From an uncultured Lachnospiraceae bacterium (GTDB lineage Bacteria > Bacillota > Clostridia > Lachnospirales > Lachnospiraceae): a stretch of DNA of 25,802 bases. A model generated the notes under the pieces. The model saw only the letters and a list, made by a program, of their open reading frames with translations, was not told the origin of the DNA and did not search any database. Position numbers and translations under genes: made by a program. This document shows, one piece after another, positions 1 through 6,986 of the stretch. Within the stretch, counting starts at the first letter, position 1; every line of letters begins with the position of its first letter. The stretch spans positions 1 through 25,802 of the forward strand of contig CAJUSO010000049.1 in assembly GCA_910588965.1 (NCBI GenBank), in the 5' to 3' direction.

Positions 1-609
1 CGCTTCGGAGATTGCCCTTGCGCTTGACGAGGACGCAGAGAATGTGAAGCTGACGCTCGCATTTTTACAGCGGCATGGGCTGATAGAGATTGGTGATGAT
101 GACGATACCAGCTTACGGAAGTGCCAACAATCATCGGCTCGGAAACGGCGTCAACCATACGTTCAAGGGAATGTAGGGAACGGAAAAAACAGCTTGCGCT
201 TGGACAGGAAGCGTTGCAATGCAACACAAATGAAACGGGCTGCAACAATCTGAAACAGATTTGCCGCGTAGAGAGAGAGTTAGAGATAGAGAGAGATAAA
301 GATAAAGAGATAGAGAAAGAGGGAGAGGGAGAGAAAGACCCGCCCGCCCCCGCCGCTTATGGGAGATTTTGTAATGTTTTTCTTTCTGATGCGGAGATTA
401 ACGGTCTGAAATCGGAACTGCCCGACAAATGGGAATATTACATTGACCGTTTATCTGTACATATTGCTTCAAGCGGGAAACAGTACCATAACCATGCCGC
501 AACGATTTACAAATGGGCGCAGGAGGACGCTGAAAAGGCAGCAATCACAGGAAATGCACTGAAAAAGGGAATACCCGATTATTCATACAGTGAGGAGGAC
601 AGCTTATGA
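1..609 (+). pseudogene. Replisome-organizer-type replication protein, 5'-truncated by the window and frameshifted
   Basis: The reading frame is open from base 2 through about base 112 and encodes a helical, winged-helix-like stretch (ENVKLTLAFLQRHGLIEIGDDDD). This resembles the N-terminal domain of phage/ICE replisome-organizer proteins. The expected continuation of that family (LTEVPTIIGSET) lies one frame over, from about base 103 to the stop at 607-609, so a net one-base loss (or two-base gain) falls near the GAT-rich run at 92-106. The downstream frame has a TGA at 100-102, so it cannot simply extend upstream. It carries a basic segment, then a Glu/Lys/Arg low-complexity linker and a C-terminal domain of about 80 residues ending DYSYSEEDSL. 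Translation could restart at GTG 121, but no good ribosome site is visible. The stop overlaps the next gene's ATG. In this element class the protein is thought to act in element replication. The family call is moderate; the frame break is seen directly. Confidence 0.65.
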
Positions 610-1451
610 ACAGTTTGACAGACATGATTTTACAGATGATGGATACCACGCCGGACACGGAGGATTACATGGGTGAGGACGGTTTATTGTACTGTGGGAA
701 ATGCCACAAGCCTAAAGAAGCCTATTTTCCTAAAGGCAAGGCTTTATTTGGTCGTGACCGACACCCGTCTGAATGTGACTGCCGCAGGGCAGAACGTGAA
801 AAGCGTGAGAAAAAAGATGCGGATGAAAAACACAGTGCCGAAGTGGAGCGTCTGAAACGGGAAGGCTTTTCCAATCCGGCGATGCGGAACTGGATTTTTG
901 AAAACGACAATGGGAAATGCCCGCAGATGGAAAAAGCGTACTCTTATGTGGAACTATGGGAGCAGATGAAAGCGGAGAACCACGGGCTGGTCTTGTGGGG
1001 GAATGTCGGATCGGGGAAAAGTTATTTTGCAGGCTGTATCGCAAATGCCCTTATGGAGAGGGAAATACCCGTCTGCATGACGAATTTTGCAACGATTTTG
1101 AACAACCTTTTCTACGGCTCGGAAAACAGGAATGAATACATCGTAAAGCTGTGTTCATATCCCCTACTTATCCTTGATGATTTCGGCATGGAGAGAGGTA
1201 CAGAATACGGACTTGAGCAGGTTTACAACGTGATGGACAGCAGGTATATCAGCAAAAAACCGTTAATCGCAACAACGAACCTTACGCCGGAGCAGCTCAG
1301 GAATCCGGAGGATGTGCCACACGCACGCATTTATGGCAGGCTGCTTGAAATGTGTGTGCCTGTCCGCTTTACGGGCGGCGATTTCCGCAAAATAACGGCA
1401 CAGCAGAAAATGGAACGCCTAAAAAAGCTGATAGATAGAGGGGAGTGTTGA
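606..1451 (+). CDS. DnaC/IstB-like helicase-loader ATPase
   Basis: This 281-residue AAA+ protein resembles DnaC-type helicase loaders of conjugative elements and phages, which deliver the replicative helicase to an origin. The N-terminus has a zinc-ribbon-like cysteine set (C30, C33, C57, C59), followed by a highly charged helix. The Walker A motif GNVGSGKS is near residues 132-139 and the Walker B motif LLILDDFG near 187-194. Sensor-like ATTNLTPEQL and arginine-rich ARIYGRLLEMC segments follow. Its ATG overlaps the upstream stop (ATGA at 606-609), so it is translationally coupled to the replisome-organizer gene, and it is followed 4 bases later by the excisionase gene. This is the usual replication-to-recombination gene order at the end of Firmicute integrative elements. 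The partner helicase is not in the window. Confidence 0.88.
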   Translation: MNSLTDMILQMMDTTPDTEDYMGEDGLLYCGKCHKPKEAYFPKGKALFGRDRHPSECDCRRAEREKREKKDADEKHSAEVERLKREGFSNPAMRNWIFENDNGKCPQMEKAYSYVELWEQMKAENHGLVLWGNVGSGKSYFAGCIANALMEREIPVCMTNFATILNNLFYGSENRNEYIVKLCSYPLLILDDFGMERGTEYGLEQVYNVMDSRYISKKPLIATTNLTPEQLRNPEDVPHARIYGRLLEMCVPVRFTGGDFRKITAQQKMERLKKLIDRGEC

Positions 1452-1455
1452 AAAT

Positions 1456-1665
1456 ATGGGCAATTATAACATAGATAAAGTACCAATTTGGGAGAAAGCT
1501 AATTTGACAATTAAGGAAGCGGCAGAATATTCCAATATCGGAATTAATCGGATAGAAGAATTATTAAAGATGCCAAGTTGTAGTTTTGTACTGTATGTGG
1601 GGAAAAAGAAACTTGTAAAACGTAGAGAATTTGAACTTTTTTTAAGCCGTACATTGGAAATATAG
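1456..1665 (+). CDS. xis: Tn916-type excisionase (recombination directionality factor)
   Basis: This 69-residue protein has the length and pattern of Tn916-family Xis: a short lead ending VPIWEKANLTIKEAAEY, a winged-helix recognition region (IGINRIEELL), then a basic strand with KKKLVKRREFELFL. Such proteins bend DNA at the element ends and push the integrase toward excision. GGGAG at 1441-1445 lies 10 bases before the ATG. The gene follows the helicase loader by 4 bases and sits directly upstream of the integrase, as in most elements of this group. Base composition is clearly AT-richer than the chromosomal genes after ychF, which fits foreign origin. The family call rests on size, motif and position. 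Confidence 0.85.
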   Translation: MGNYNIDKVPIWEKANLTIKEAAEYSNIGINRIEELLKMPSCSFVLYVGKKKLVKRREFELFLSRTLEI

Positions 1666-1676
1666 AAATACAATGA

Positions 1677-1705
1677 TTTACTTTTGAGCCTTGATATGCT
1701 ATACT
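1677..1705 (+). promoter_or_regulatory. Candidate integrase promoter lying inside the xis-int terminator hairpin
   Basis: TTTACT (1677-1682) and TATACT (1700-1705) are separated by 17 bases, a sigma-A-like arrangement with 4/6 and 5/6 matches. The -10 box lies in the apex of the terminator hairpin. A transcript from it would begin near 1712, inside the 3' arm, and so could not fold the full terminator. This is a prediction from sequence only. Confidence 0.4.
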
Positions 1706-1730
1706 AGCATAGGTGTTAAGGCTCTTTTTT
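1686..1730 (+). terminator. Rho-independent terminator between excisionase and integrase
   Basis: GAGCCTT (1686-1692) pairs with AAGGCTC (1718-1724), and an inner arm ATGCTA (1696-1701) pairs with TAGCAT (1705-1710) around a TAC loop. A run of six T follows at 1725-1730. This is a convincing intrinsic terminator for the replication/excision transcript, placed 20 bases after the excisionase stop. Confidence 0.8.
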
Positions 1731-1746
1731 GAAAGAAGCTTTTACT

Positions 1747-2877
1747 ATGGGAAAGGACTTAAAAGGAAAGGAGCTTGACGTTGGAATAAGCCAAAGATCT
1801 GACGGGTTCTATGTTGGTAGGTTTACTACTAAATATGGACAACGGAAACAGAAACTATTCCGCAAACTGCAAGAGTGCAGACAGTGGCTGGCAGATTCAC
1901 AGTATCAGGACGAACATAGTAATCTGAATTTTCCGGAAGAAATGACGGTAAAGGCGTGGTTTGACTATTGGATTAGCATGAAGAAGCGGACTGTGCGCCC
2001 AAACACGGTAAGAAATTATATAGAGCGTTATGAACGTAACATTGATCCTGTGATTGGAAAGCAGATTTTATCAGAAGTAAAACCGATTCAATGTCAAATG
2101 ATCATGAATCGGATGGCTGATGAAGGGTATCGTACATCTACTATTTATCAGGCAAGGATAACATTGTTTAATATGCTTGATTATGCGTATCAGAATGATG
2201 TGATTATGAAAAATCCTTGTAATGGAATGGTAAAGTCTGATATCGGAAAGCCTACACAGAAGAAGGAAGCGTTGACGTTGGAGCAGCAGAAAAGGTTTGT
2301 AAGGGGCATTGTAGGAAATACATATGAGTACCAATACAAATTTTTGTTGCAGACAGGGCTTAGAACGGGAGAACTTGTAGGCTTGAAATGGACAGATATT
2401 GATTTTGATAACCGTACTCTGACGATTAGCCGATCTATGGAATATCGTTATTCTACTGGAGAGTGGAGAATCGGAGAACCTAAGAGTAAATCAGGGTATC
2501 GGTCAATTCCATTGACAGATGAAGCGATAGATATGCTACGAAGACAGAAACAGAAGAATCTTGAAGTCAAAGTAATTCCAATGGAATGGTCAGACTATGT
2601 TTTCCTATGTAGAAAGGGAACGCCAGTCAAAAACAGTACGTATGACACTATGTTGTTTAAACAGTGTGACAAGATAGGGATTCCGAGATTTTCCATGCAC
2701 GTATTGCGGCATACATTTGCCACCAGATGTATCGAGGGCGGTATGAAGCCAAAGACATTGCAGACGATACTTGGACATTCTAATATTGGTATAACCATGA
2801 ATCTGTATGTTCACACGACAGAAGATGAAAAGCACAAAGAAATCGAAAAAATTGCGGCGTCTCTCAAGGTAGTTTAG
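1747..2877 (+). CDS. int: Tyrosine recombinase/integrase of an integrative conjugative element
   Basis: This enzyme of about 376 residues belongs to the phage-type tyrosine recombinase family and catalyses integration and excision of the element through a covalent 3'-phosphotyrosine intermediate. The order is an N-terminal arm-binding region (GKDLKGKELDVGISQRSDGF), a SAM-like core-binding domain (about residues 60-150, TVKAWFDYWISMKKRTVRPNTV), and the catalytic domain. Catalytic residues by position are R206 (TGLRTGEL), H318 and R321 (HVLRHTFATRC), H344 (LGHSNIG) and Y354 (NLYVHTT), so the set is intact. I chose ATG 1747 because family members begin MGKDLKGKEL or similar. The frame is also open from TTG 1729, but that codon lies in the terminator T-run. 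No strong Shine-Dalgarno is visible; GAAAGAAG at 1731-1738 is the nearest. The gene is last in the element and abuts putative att repeats. Confidence 0.93.
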   Translation: MGKDLKGKELDVGISQRSDGFYVGRFTTKYGQRKQKLFRKLQECRQWLADSQYQDEHSNLNFPEEMTVKAWFDYWISMKKRTVRPNTVRNYIERYERNIDPVIGKQILSEVKPIQCQMIMNRMADEGYRTSTIYQARITLFNMLDYAYQNDVIMKNPCNGMVKSDIGKPTQKKEALTLEQQKRFVRGIVGNTYEYQYKFLLQTGLRTGELVGLKWTDIDFDNRTLTISRSMEYRYSTGEWRIGEPKSKSGYRSIPLTDEAIDMLRRQKQKNLEVKVIPMEWSDYVFLCRKGTPVKNSTYDTMLFKQCDKIGIPRFSMHVLRHTFATRCIEGGMKPKTLQTILGHSNIGITMNLYVHTTEDEKHKEIEKIAASLKVV

Positions 2878-2880
2878 AAA

Positions 2881-2905
2881 AATTGGTACGTAAATTGGTA
2901 CGTAA
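2881..2905 (+). repeat. Tandem 12-bp repeats next to int, probable integrase arm-type sites
   Basis: AATTGGTACGTAA occurs at 2881-2893 and again at 2893-2905, a perfect tandem with a 12-bp period starting 4 bases after the integrase stop. Similar TTGGTAC-type tandem repeats commonly sit at the integrase end of Firmicute integrative elements, where they bind the integrase N-terminal domain. The role is inferred. Confidence 0.55.
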
Positions 2906-2907
2906 CC

Positions 2908-2931
2908 AAAACCTTGAAAGGCGAAAACCTT
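2908..2931 (+). other. Possible core attachment region (attR candidate)
   Basis: AAAACCTT is present at 2908-2915 and 2924-2931, and a small inverted repeat CCTT-GA-AAGG occupies 2912-2921. Paired core-type half sites near the integrase gene and just before a conserved chromosomal gene fit an element/chromosome junction. The exact crossover cannot be fixed without the other junction or an empty site. Confidence 0.35.
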
Positions 2932-2943
2932 ATAAAATATAAG
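2914..2943 (+). promoter_or_regulatory. Candidate ychF promoter at the element boundary
   Basis: TTGAAA (2914-2919) and TATAAG (2938-2943) are spaced by 18 bases and lie 25 bases before the ychF start. The -35 box falls inside the putative attachment repeats, so the inserted element may supply or reshape part of the host promoter. It is a motif match only. Confidence 0.35.
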
Positions 2944-2968
2944 AAAATTCAAAGGAGATTGAGATAAA

Positions 2969-4066
2969 ATGAAACTAGGTATCGTAGGCCTGCCCAATGT
3001 AGGGAAGAGCACATTATTCAATTCACTGACAAAGGCAGGCGCAGAGTCTGCCAATTACCCCTTTTGCACCATCGACCCCAATGTGGGGATTGTGGCCGTG
3101 CCGGACGGGCGCCTCACGCAGCTGGGGGATTTGTACAATTCCAAAAAGGTGACCCCGGCTGTCATTGAATTTGTGGATATAGCGGGCCTTGTGAAGGGAG
3201 CCAGCAAGGGGGAGGGCCTGGGCAACCAGTTTTTGTCCAACATCCGGGAGGTGGACGCCATCGTCCATGTGGTGCGCTGCTTTGAGGACAGCAATATTGT
3301 CCATGTGGATGGGAGCATAGACCCAGTGCGGGACATTGAGACCATCAACCTGGAACTTATCTTTTCAGACATTGAGATTCTGGAACGGCGGATTGCCAAA
3401 GCCTCCAAGGGAGCCCGGATGGACAAGGCCTTAGCAAAGGAAGTAGGGCTTTTGGAACGCATCAAGGCTTATCTGGAGGATGGGAAGCTGGCCAAGACCT
3501 TTGAGGCGGATGATGAGGATGAAGAAGCCTGGTTCCAGGGCTATAACCTTTTGACGGCAAAGCCTGTCATCTATGCGGCCAATGTGGCGGAGGATGACCT
3601 GGCGGAGGATGGCGCAGGAAACCCCTTTGTGCAGCAGGTGCGCAAGCATGCCGAAGGGGAACGGTGCGAGGTGTTTGTTATCTGTGCACAGATTGAGCAG
3701 GAGATTGCAGAGCTGGATGATGAGGAGAAAGCGATGTTCTTAGAAGAACTTGGCCTTGCAGAATCTGGCTTGGAAAAGCTGATCAAAGCCAGCTACAGCC
3801 TCTTAGGGCTTATCAGCTACCTGACCTCCGGGGAGGATGAGACACGTGCCTGGACAATTAAGAAGGGCACGAAGGCGCCCCAGGCAGCAGGGAAAATCCA
3901 TTCGGATTTTGAGCGCGGGTTTATCCGGGCAGAGGTGGTGAATTACCAGGACCTCCTGGAATGCAAATCCCTTGCTGCAGCCAAAGAGAAAGGCCTGGTA
4001 GGCCTGGAGGGGAAGGAGTATGTCGTAAAGGATGGGGATGTGATATTATTCCGGTTTAATGTATAA
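2969..4066 (+). CDS. ychF: Redox-regulated ATPase YchF (Obg-family)
   Basis: This 365-residue protein is a full-length YchF/Ola1, a universally conserved Obg-like P-loop NTPase that prefers ATP, binds ribosomes and is linked to translation and stress responses. The G1 motif GLPNVGKST is at residues 7-15, and the switch region DIAGLVKGASKGEGLGNQF follows. The NKxD motif is replaced by NVAE, the known reason for ATP preference in the family. A TGS domain fills the C-terminus, ending in the typical VILFRFNV. AAGGAG (2952-2957) precedes the ATG. It is the first chromosomal gene after the integrative element and is intact, so the insertion did not interrupt the coding region. The G+C step at this point matches a mobile/chromosomal boundary. 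Confidence 0.97.
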   Translation: MKLGIVGLPNVGKSTLFNSLTKAGAESANYPFCTIDPNVGIVAVPDGRLTQLGDLYNSKKVTPAVIEFVDIAGLVKGASKGEGLGNQFLSNIREVDAIVHVVRCFEDSNIVHVDGSIDPVRDIETINLELIFSDIEILERRIAKASKGARMDKALAKEVGLLERIKAYLEDGKLAKTFEADDEDEEAWFQGYNLLTAKPVIYAANVAEDDLAEDGAGNPFVQQVRKHAEGERCEVFVICAQIEQEIAELDDEEKAMFLEELGLAESGLEKLIKASYSLLGLISYLTSGEDETRAWTIKKGTKAPQAAGKIHSDFERGFIRAEVVNYQDLLECKSLAAAKEKGLVGLEGKEYVVKDGDVILFRFNV

Positions 4067-4093
4067 TCCGGGAAAAGGACTTCAGGTACGGAA

Positions 4094-4133
4094 TTTGCCA
4101 GGCAGTTAGTACCCTGGTACGGCGTCTGGCAAA
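4094..4133. repeat. Inverted repeat downstream of ychF
   Basis: TTTGCCAG (4094-4101) is the exact reverse complement of CTGGCAAA (4126-4133), with a GTAC-rich inner stretch between the arms. No T-run follows on either strand, so it is not a clear intrinsic terminator. It could be mRNA-stabilising or part of a palindromic intergenic element. The rest of the 210-base gap holds a GC-rich stretch described separately. Confidence 0.5.
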
Positions 4134-4144
4134 TTACGGACGAT

Positions 4145-4181
4145 GCCGTTTGCCTATTTTCCGGAAAGCACTGCCCCAAAG
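4145..4181 (+). repeat. Copy A of a diverged intergenic repeat
   Basis: This segment, centred on CCTATTTTCC, aligns with the reverse complement of about 16658-16698. A ten-base identical core is flanked by similar sequence (GCCGTTTG/ACCGCTTA on one side, GAAAGCACTGC/GACAGCGCTGC on the other), with about six mismatches and one gap across 37 positions. Both copies lie outside genes. Two copies are few, so chance or an old duplication remain possible. Confidence 0.35.
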
Positions 4182-4276
4182 CCTCGCTACCGCCGCTGCC
4201 GCGTTGCCACGCAAGTATGGTACGGCAGCATGGATCTAGTAAGGTGTAAAGATTATATACAGAAAGGGACAAGAAG

Positions 4277-5638
4277 ATGCGGACAGAAAACAGGAGGTTT
4301 TACCATTCATTAGCTGCCTTGGTCATACCAATCACAATCCAAAATTTCATAACGAATGCCGTCAATTCTGCGGATGTATTTATGCTGGGCTATGTGGGGC
4401 AGACGGAATTGTCAGCAGTTTCCCTGGCAAACCAGTTCCAGTTTTTGTTATCGGGTCTTTTTTTTGGGATTTCTTCCGGGGTGACGATGCTGGCTTCCCA
4501 ATATTGGGGCAAAAAAGATACCAATGCCATCCAGGCAGTGATGGGGATTGCCATGAAGATAGCTGTGGTAATCACATCCCTATTGGCTTTTGGCGCCGTG
4601 GCTGCGCCCCAGGCATTGATGCGGGTTTACACCAACGATGAGGTACTTATTTCCATTGGGGCTTCCTATCTGCGGATTATAGGGGTCTCCTATGTCTGCA
4701 TGAGTTTCTCACAGGTATACCTATGTGCCTTGCGGAGCATGGAACGGGCACATTTGAGCACAATCATCAGCTCGATTGCGCTGGCTATGAACGTGGTGCT
4801 GAACGCCGTATTTATCTTTGGCCTATGCGGAATGCCCAAGCTTGGGGTGGCTGGCGTAGCCATAGGTACGGTAACTGCCCGGGTCATGGAGCTTTTGCTG
4901 TGCCTGCTGGATGCCGTACGCGGGAAGGTGTTCCGGATTAGCCCCAGGATTATGTTTGGGAGGCATAAGCTCCTTTTGCGGGATTTCTTCAAATATGCAG
5001 TCCCTGCATTGGTGAACGACTGTGCCTGGACAGTGGCATTTTCCCTGTATTCCGCCATCATGGGCCATATGAATGCAGATGTGGTGGCGGCCAGCTCTGT
5101 GGCTTCCACTGTCCGCAACCTGTGCACAATCCTGTGTTTTGCCATGGGTGCAGGCGCTTCCGTATTGCTGGGGATTGAAATCGGGGAAGGGAGGTTCGAG
5201 GATGTGAAGCGGGACGCCAAACGGTCCTGCTGGCTGACCCTTGGCGTAGGGGTTACCACAGGCCTCCTCCTGGTACTTATCCGCCCTATCGTATTCCAAT
5301 TTTTCAGCCTGACGGACAGGGCGGAAGGGTATCTTAGCTTTATGCTCTTAATCAGCGGCTATTATGTGGTGGGGCAAGCCATGAATACCCTGCTGATTGC
5401 CGGCATTTTCCGGGCTGGCGGGGATTCCCGGTTTGGCATGGTCTGCGATATTGTGGTTATGTGGTGCATCAGCATCCCTTTGGGTTTTCTGTCGGCATTT
5501 GTGCTGGAATGGCCTCCTATGGCCGTGTATTTTATCTTGTGCCTGGATGAATTTTGGAAAATCCCTGTGGTCTACCGCCATTATAAGAGTTTCCGCTGGC
5601 TGAAGGACATTACCCGGGATTTGGAAGAGGCAGAATGA
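4277..5638 (+). CDS. MATE-family multidrug/cation antiporter
   Basis: This 453-residue protein has about twelve hydrophobic segments and the layout of MatE transporters, two bundles of six helices, which export cationic drugs or metabolites using a sodium or proton gradient. Helix 1 carries the usual IPITIQNFITNAVNSADVFMLGYVGQTELSAVSLANQ signature of the family (start of the MatE domain). The second half begins near residue 235 (FFKYAVPALVNDCAWTVAFSLY). AGAAAGGGA is just upstream of the ATG. It is monocistronic by appearance: a 210-base gap separates it from ychF and a strong terminator follows 10 bases after the stop. The substrate cannot be read from the sequence. Confidence 0.93.
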   Translation: MRTENRRFYHSLAALVIPITIQNFITNAVNSADVFMLGYVGQTELSAVSLANQFQFLLSGLFFGISSGVTMLASQYWGKKDTNAIQAVMGIAMKIAVVITSLLAFGAVAAPQALMRVYTNDEVLISIGASYLRIIGVSYVCMSFSQVYLCALRSMERAHLSTIISSIALAMNVVLNAVFIFGLCGMPKLGVAGVAIGTVTARVMELLLCLLDAVRGKVFRISPRIMFGRHKLLLRDFFKYAVPALVNDCAWTVAFSLYSAIMGHMNADVVAASSVASTVRNLCTILCFAMGAGASVLLGIEIGEGRFEDVKRDAKRSCWLTLGVGVTTGLLLVLIRPIVFQFFSLTDRAEGYLSFMLLISGYYVVGQAMNTLLIAGIFRAGGDSRFGMVCDIVVMWCISIPLGFLSAFVLEWPPMAVYFILCLDEFWKIPVVYRHYKSFRWLKDITRDLEEAE

Positions 5639-5647
5639 GAATGGCAG

Positions 5648-5690
5648 CCTGCCCCATTTCAGGATTGCATCCTGTTTGGGGCAGGTTTTT
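5648..5690 (+). terminator. Rho-independent terminator of the MATE gene
   Basis: CCTGCCCC (5648-5655) pairs with GGGGCAGG (5678-5685), and the inner CAGGAT/ATCCTG pair surrounds a TGC loop. Five T follow at 5686-5690. It lies 9 bases past the stop codon and is among the clearest terminators in the window. Confidence 0.92.
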
Positions 5691-5831
5691 CGTTCCATAG
5701 GGATCTGCGCCCGCGCAATAGGAATAGGAAACCATCCGTCCCGGCTGGGCATATATTAAATAGAAAAAGCAGCAACTATCCGGCAATCCTGTGGCATGGT
5801 GATGGCGCCGGGCAGTTGGCAAGGGATATAT

Positions 5832-6719
5832 ATGGACAGAGTCAGAAAGATTATTAACGCCCCAAGAGCATATGGGCGCGGCTATTTTGGGGAAGGGGTT
5901 GGCGTGGCGGTGCTGGATACGGGGATTTCCCTCCATCCTGATTTTGGGCATCGGGTGGCTTGCTTTTCTGATTATATTAATGGGAGGCGGGCGCCCTATG
6001 ACGACAACGGGCATGGAACCCATATCGCAGGCATTATAGGCGGTGACGGAGGGGCTTCCCAAGGGCTTTATATGGGGATTGCCCCCCGCTGCCATTTTGT
6101 GGCGATAAAAATATTGGATCGGAAGGGGAATGGGAACACGGAGCATGTGGTGCGGGCGGTTGATTGGCTGGTGTGCCATAAGAAGGCCTACCAGATACGG
6201 ATTGTAAATATATCGATTGGGATGGTGCTGCAGGCAGAGAGCCGGGAGCGGGCGCGCTTGCTGCAGGCGGTGGAATACGCCTGGGACAACGGCATGGTAG
6301 TAGTGGCGGCAGCGGGGAATAACGGCCCGAGGGAGAGCAGCATCACCGTGCCGGGGGTCAGCCGGAAGGTGATTACGGTGGGCTGTTTTGACGATACCAG
6401 GGAGCAGATTGGGAGGTCTATGCTAAAGCCGCACTATTCAGGCCAGGGGCCTACGGAAAATTGTATTGTGAAGCCGGAGCTGGTGGTGCCTGGCACGAAT
6501 GTGACCAGCTGTTCCGTTTACCCCGGGATGTACATGAAAAAGAGCGGGACATCTATGGCTGTGCCGATTGTAAGCGGAAGCATTGCCCTCCTGTTAAGCA
6601 AGTACCCATACCTTTCCCCAGCTGAGGTGAAGCTGCGCCTATATGAGCGCGCCCTGGATTTGGGGATGCCTCCTTCAAAACAGGGATGGGGGATGGTAGA
6701 CATTGGAAGGCTGTTGTGA
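5832..6719 (+). CDS. Intracellular-type S8 subtilisin-like serine protease
   Basis: This protein of about 295 residues is nearly all catalytic domain. It has no signal peptide and no long propeptide, so it should act in the cytoplasm like intracellular subtilisins. The catalytic triad is visible: D29 in VAVLDTGI, H61 in DDNGHGTHIAGI and S241 in SGTSMAVP. The oxyanion asparagine lies in VVAAAGNNGP. I chose ATG 5832 because AAGGGA (5821-5826) lies 5 bases upstream and the resulting N-terminus, MDRVRKIINAPRAY, fits the family. ATG 5796 and ATG 5802 are in-frame alternatives without a better ribosome site. It is isolated between a strong upstream terminator and the promoter of the next operon. 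The substrate is unknown. Confidence 0.93.
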   Translation: MDRVRKIINAPRAYGRGYFGEGVGVAVLDTGISLHPDFGHRVACFSDYINGRRAPYDDNGHGTHIAGIIGGDGGASQGLYMGIAPRCHFVAIKILDRKGNGNTEHVVRAVDWLVCHKKAYQIRIVNISIGMVLQAESRERARLLQAVEYAWDNGMVVVAAAGNNGPRESSITVPGVSRKVITVGCFDDTREQIGRSMLKPHYSGQGPTENCIVKPELVVPGTNVTSCSVYPGMYMKKSGTSMAVPIVSGSIALLLSKYPYLSPAEVKLRLYERALDLGMPPSKQGWGMVDIGRLL

Positions 6720-6753
6720 TAAGCGCCTGCCATTGGAAGGTGGAAGGTAAATG

Positions 6754-6789
6754 CCGCTGTAAAGCGTTAAAACATAGGTTTTGCAGCGG
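6754..6789 (+). other. Hairpin in the leader region between subtilase and sugar-sensing operon
   Basis: CCGCTG (6754-6759) pairs with CAGCGG (6784-6789) and AAAAC (6769-6773) pairs with GTTTT (6778-6782). Only TTTT follows, at 6790-6793, so it may be a weak terminator for the subtilase gene. The 5' arm overlaps a LacI-operator-like sequence at 6759-6772. The rest of the 267-base gap shows only the promoter described next. Confidence 0.5.
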
Positions 6790-6890
6790 TTTTGCCACGC
6801 CGCTTGCATGGATTGCCGCTAGGGGCAGCTGTTTCGCCATGCAGGTCCCACCGTTTTGGGATAATGTTTTTATCTGGCTGGATAGACGGG

Positions 6891-6919
6891 TTGAAATTAA
6901 GGCCATTGGGGGTTATAAT
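6891..6919 (+). promoter_or_regulatory. Strong sigma-A promoter of the sugar-binding protein/kinase/GH31 operon
   Basis: TTGAAA (6891-6896) and a perfect TATAAT (6914-6919) are separated by exactly 17 bases. The start of transcription would be near 6926, about 60 bases before the ATG at 6987. No other good promoter or terminator is evident until the end of the MutS-like gene, so it may drive all four genes. Confidence 0.75.
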
Positions 6920-6986
6920 GGAAAGGGATTAGGAGAAAGCCTGACGTTCAGGAAAGAGAAGCATTTGGAGAGGAGGCGGTGCAGCC

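Noticed and set aside
720..745. CCTATTTTCC-like sequence resembling the intergenic repeat
   Set aside because: It is inside the helicase-loader coding region and the similarity does not extend past the core.
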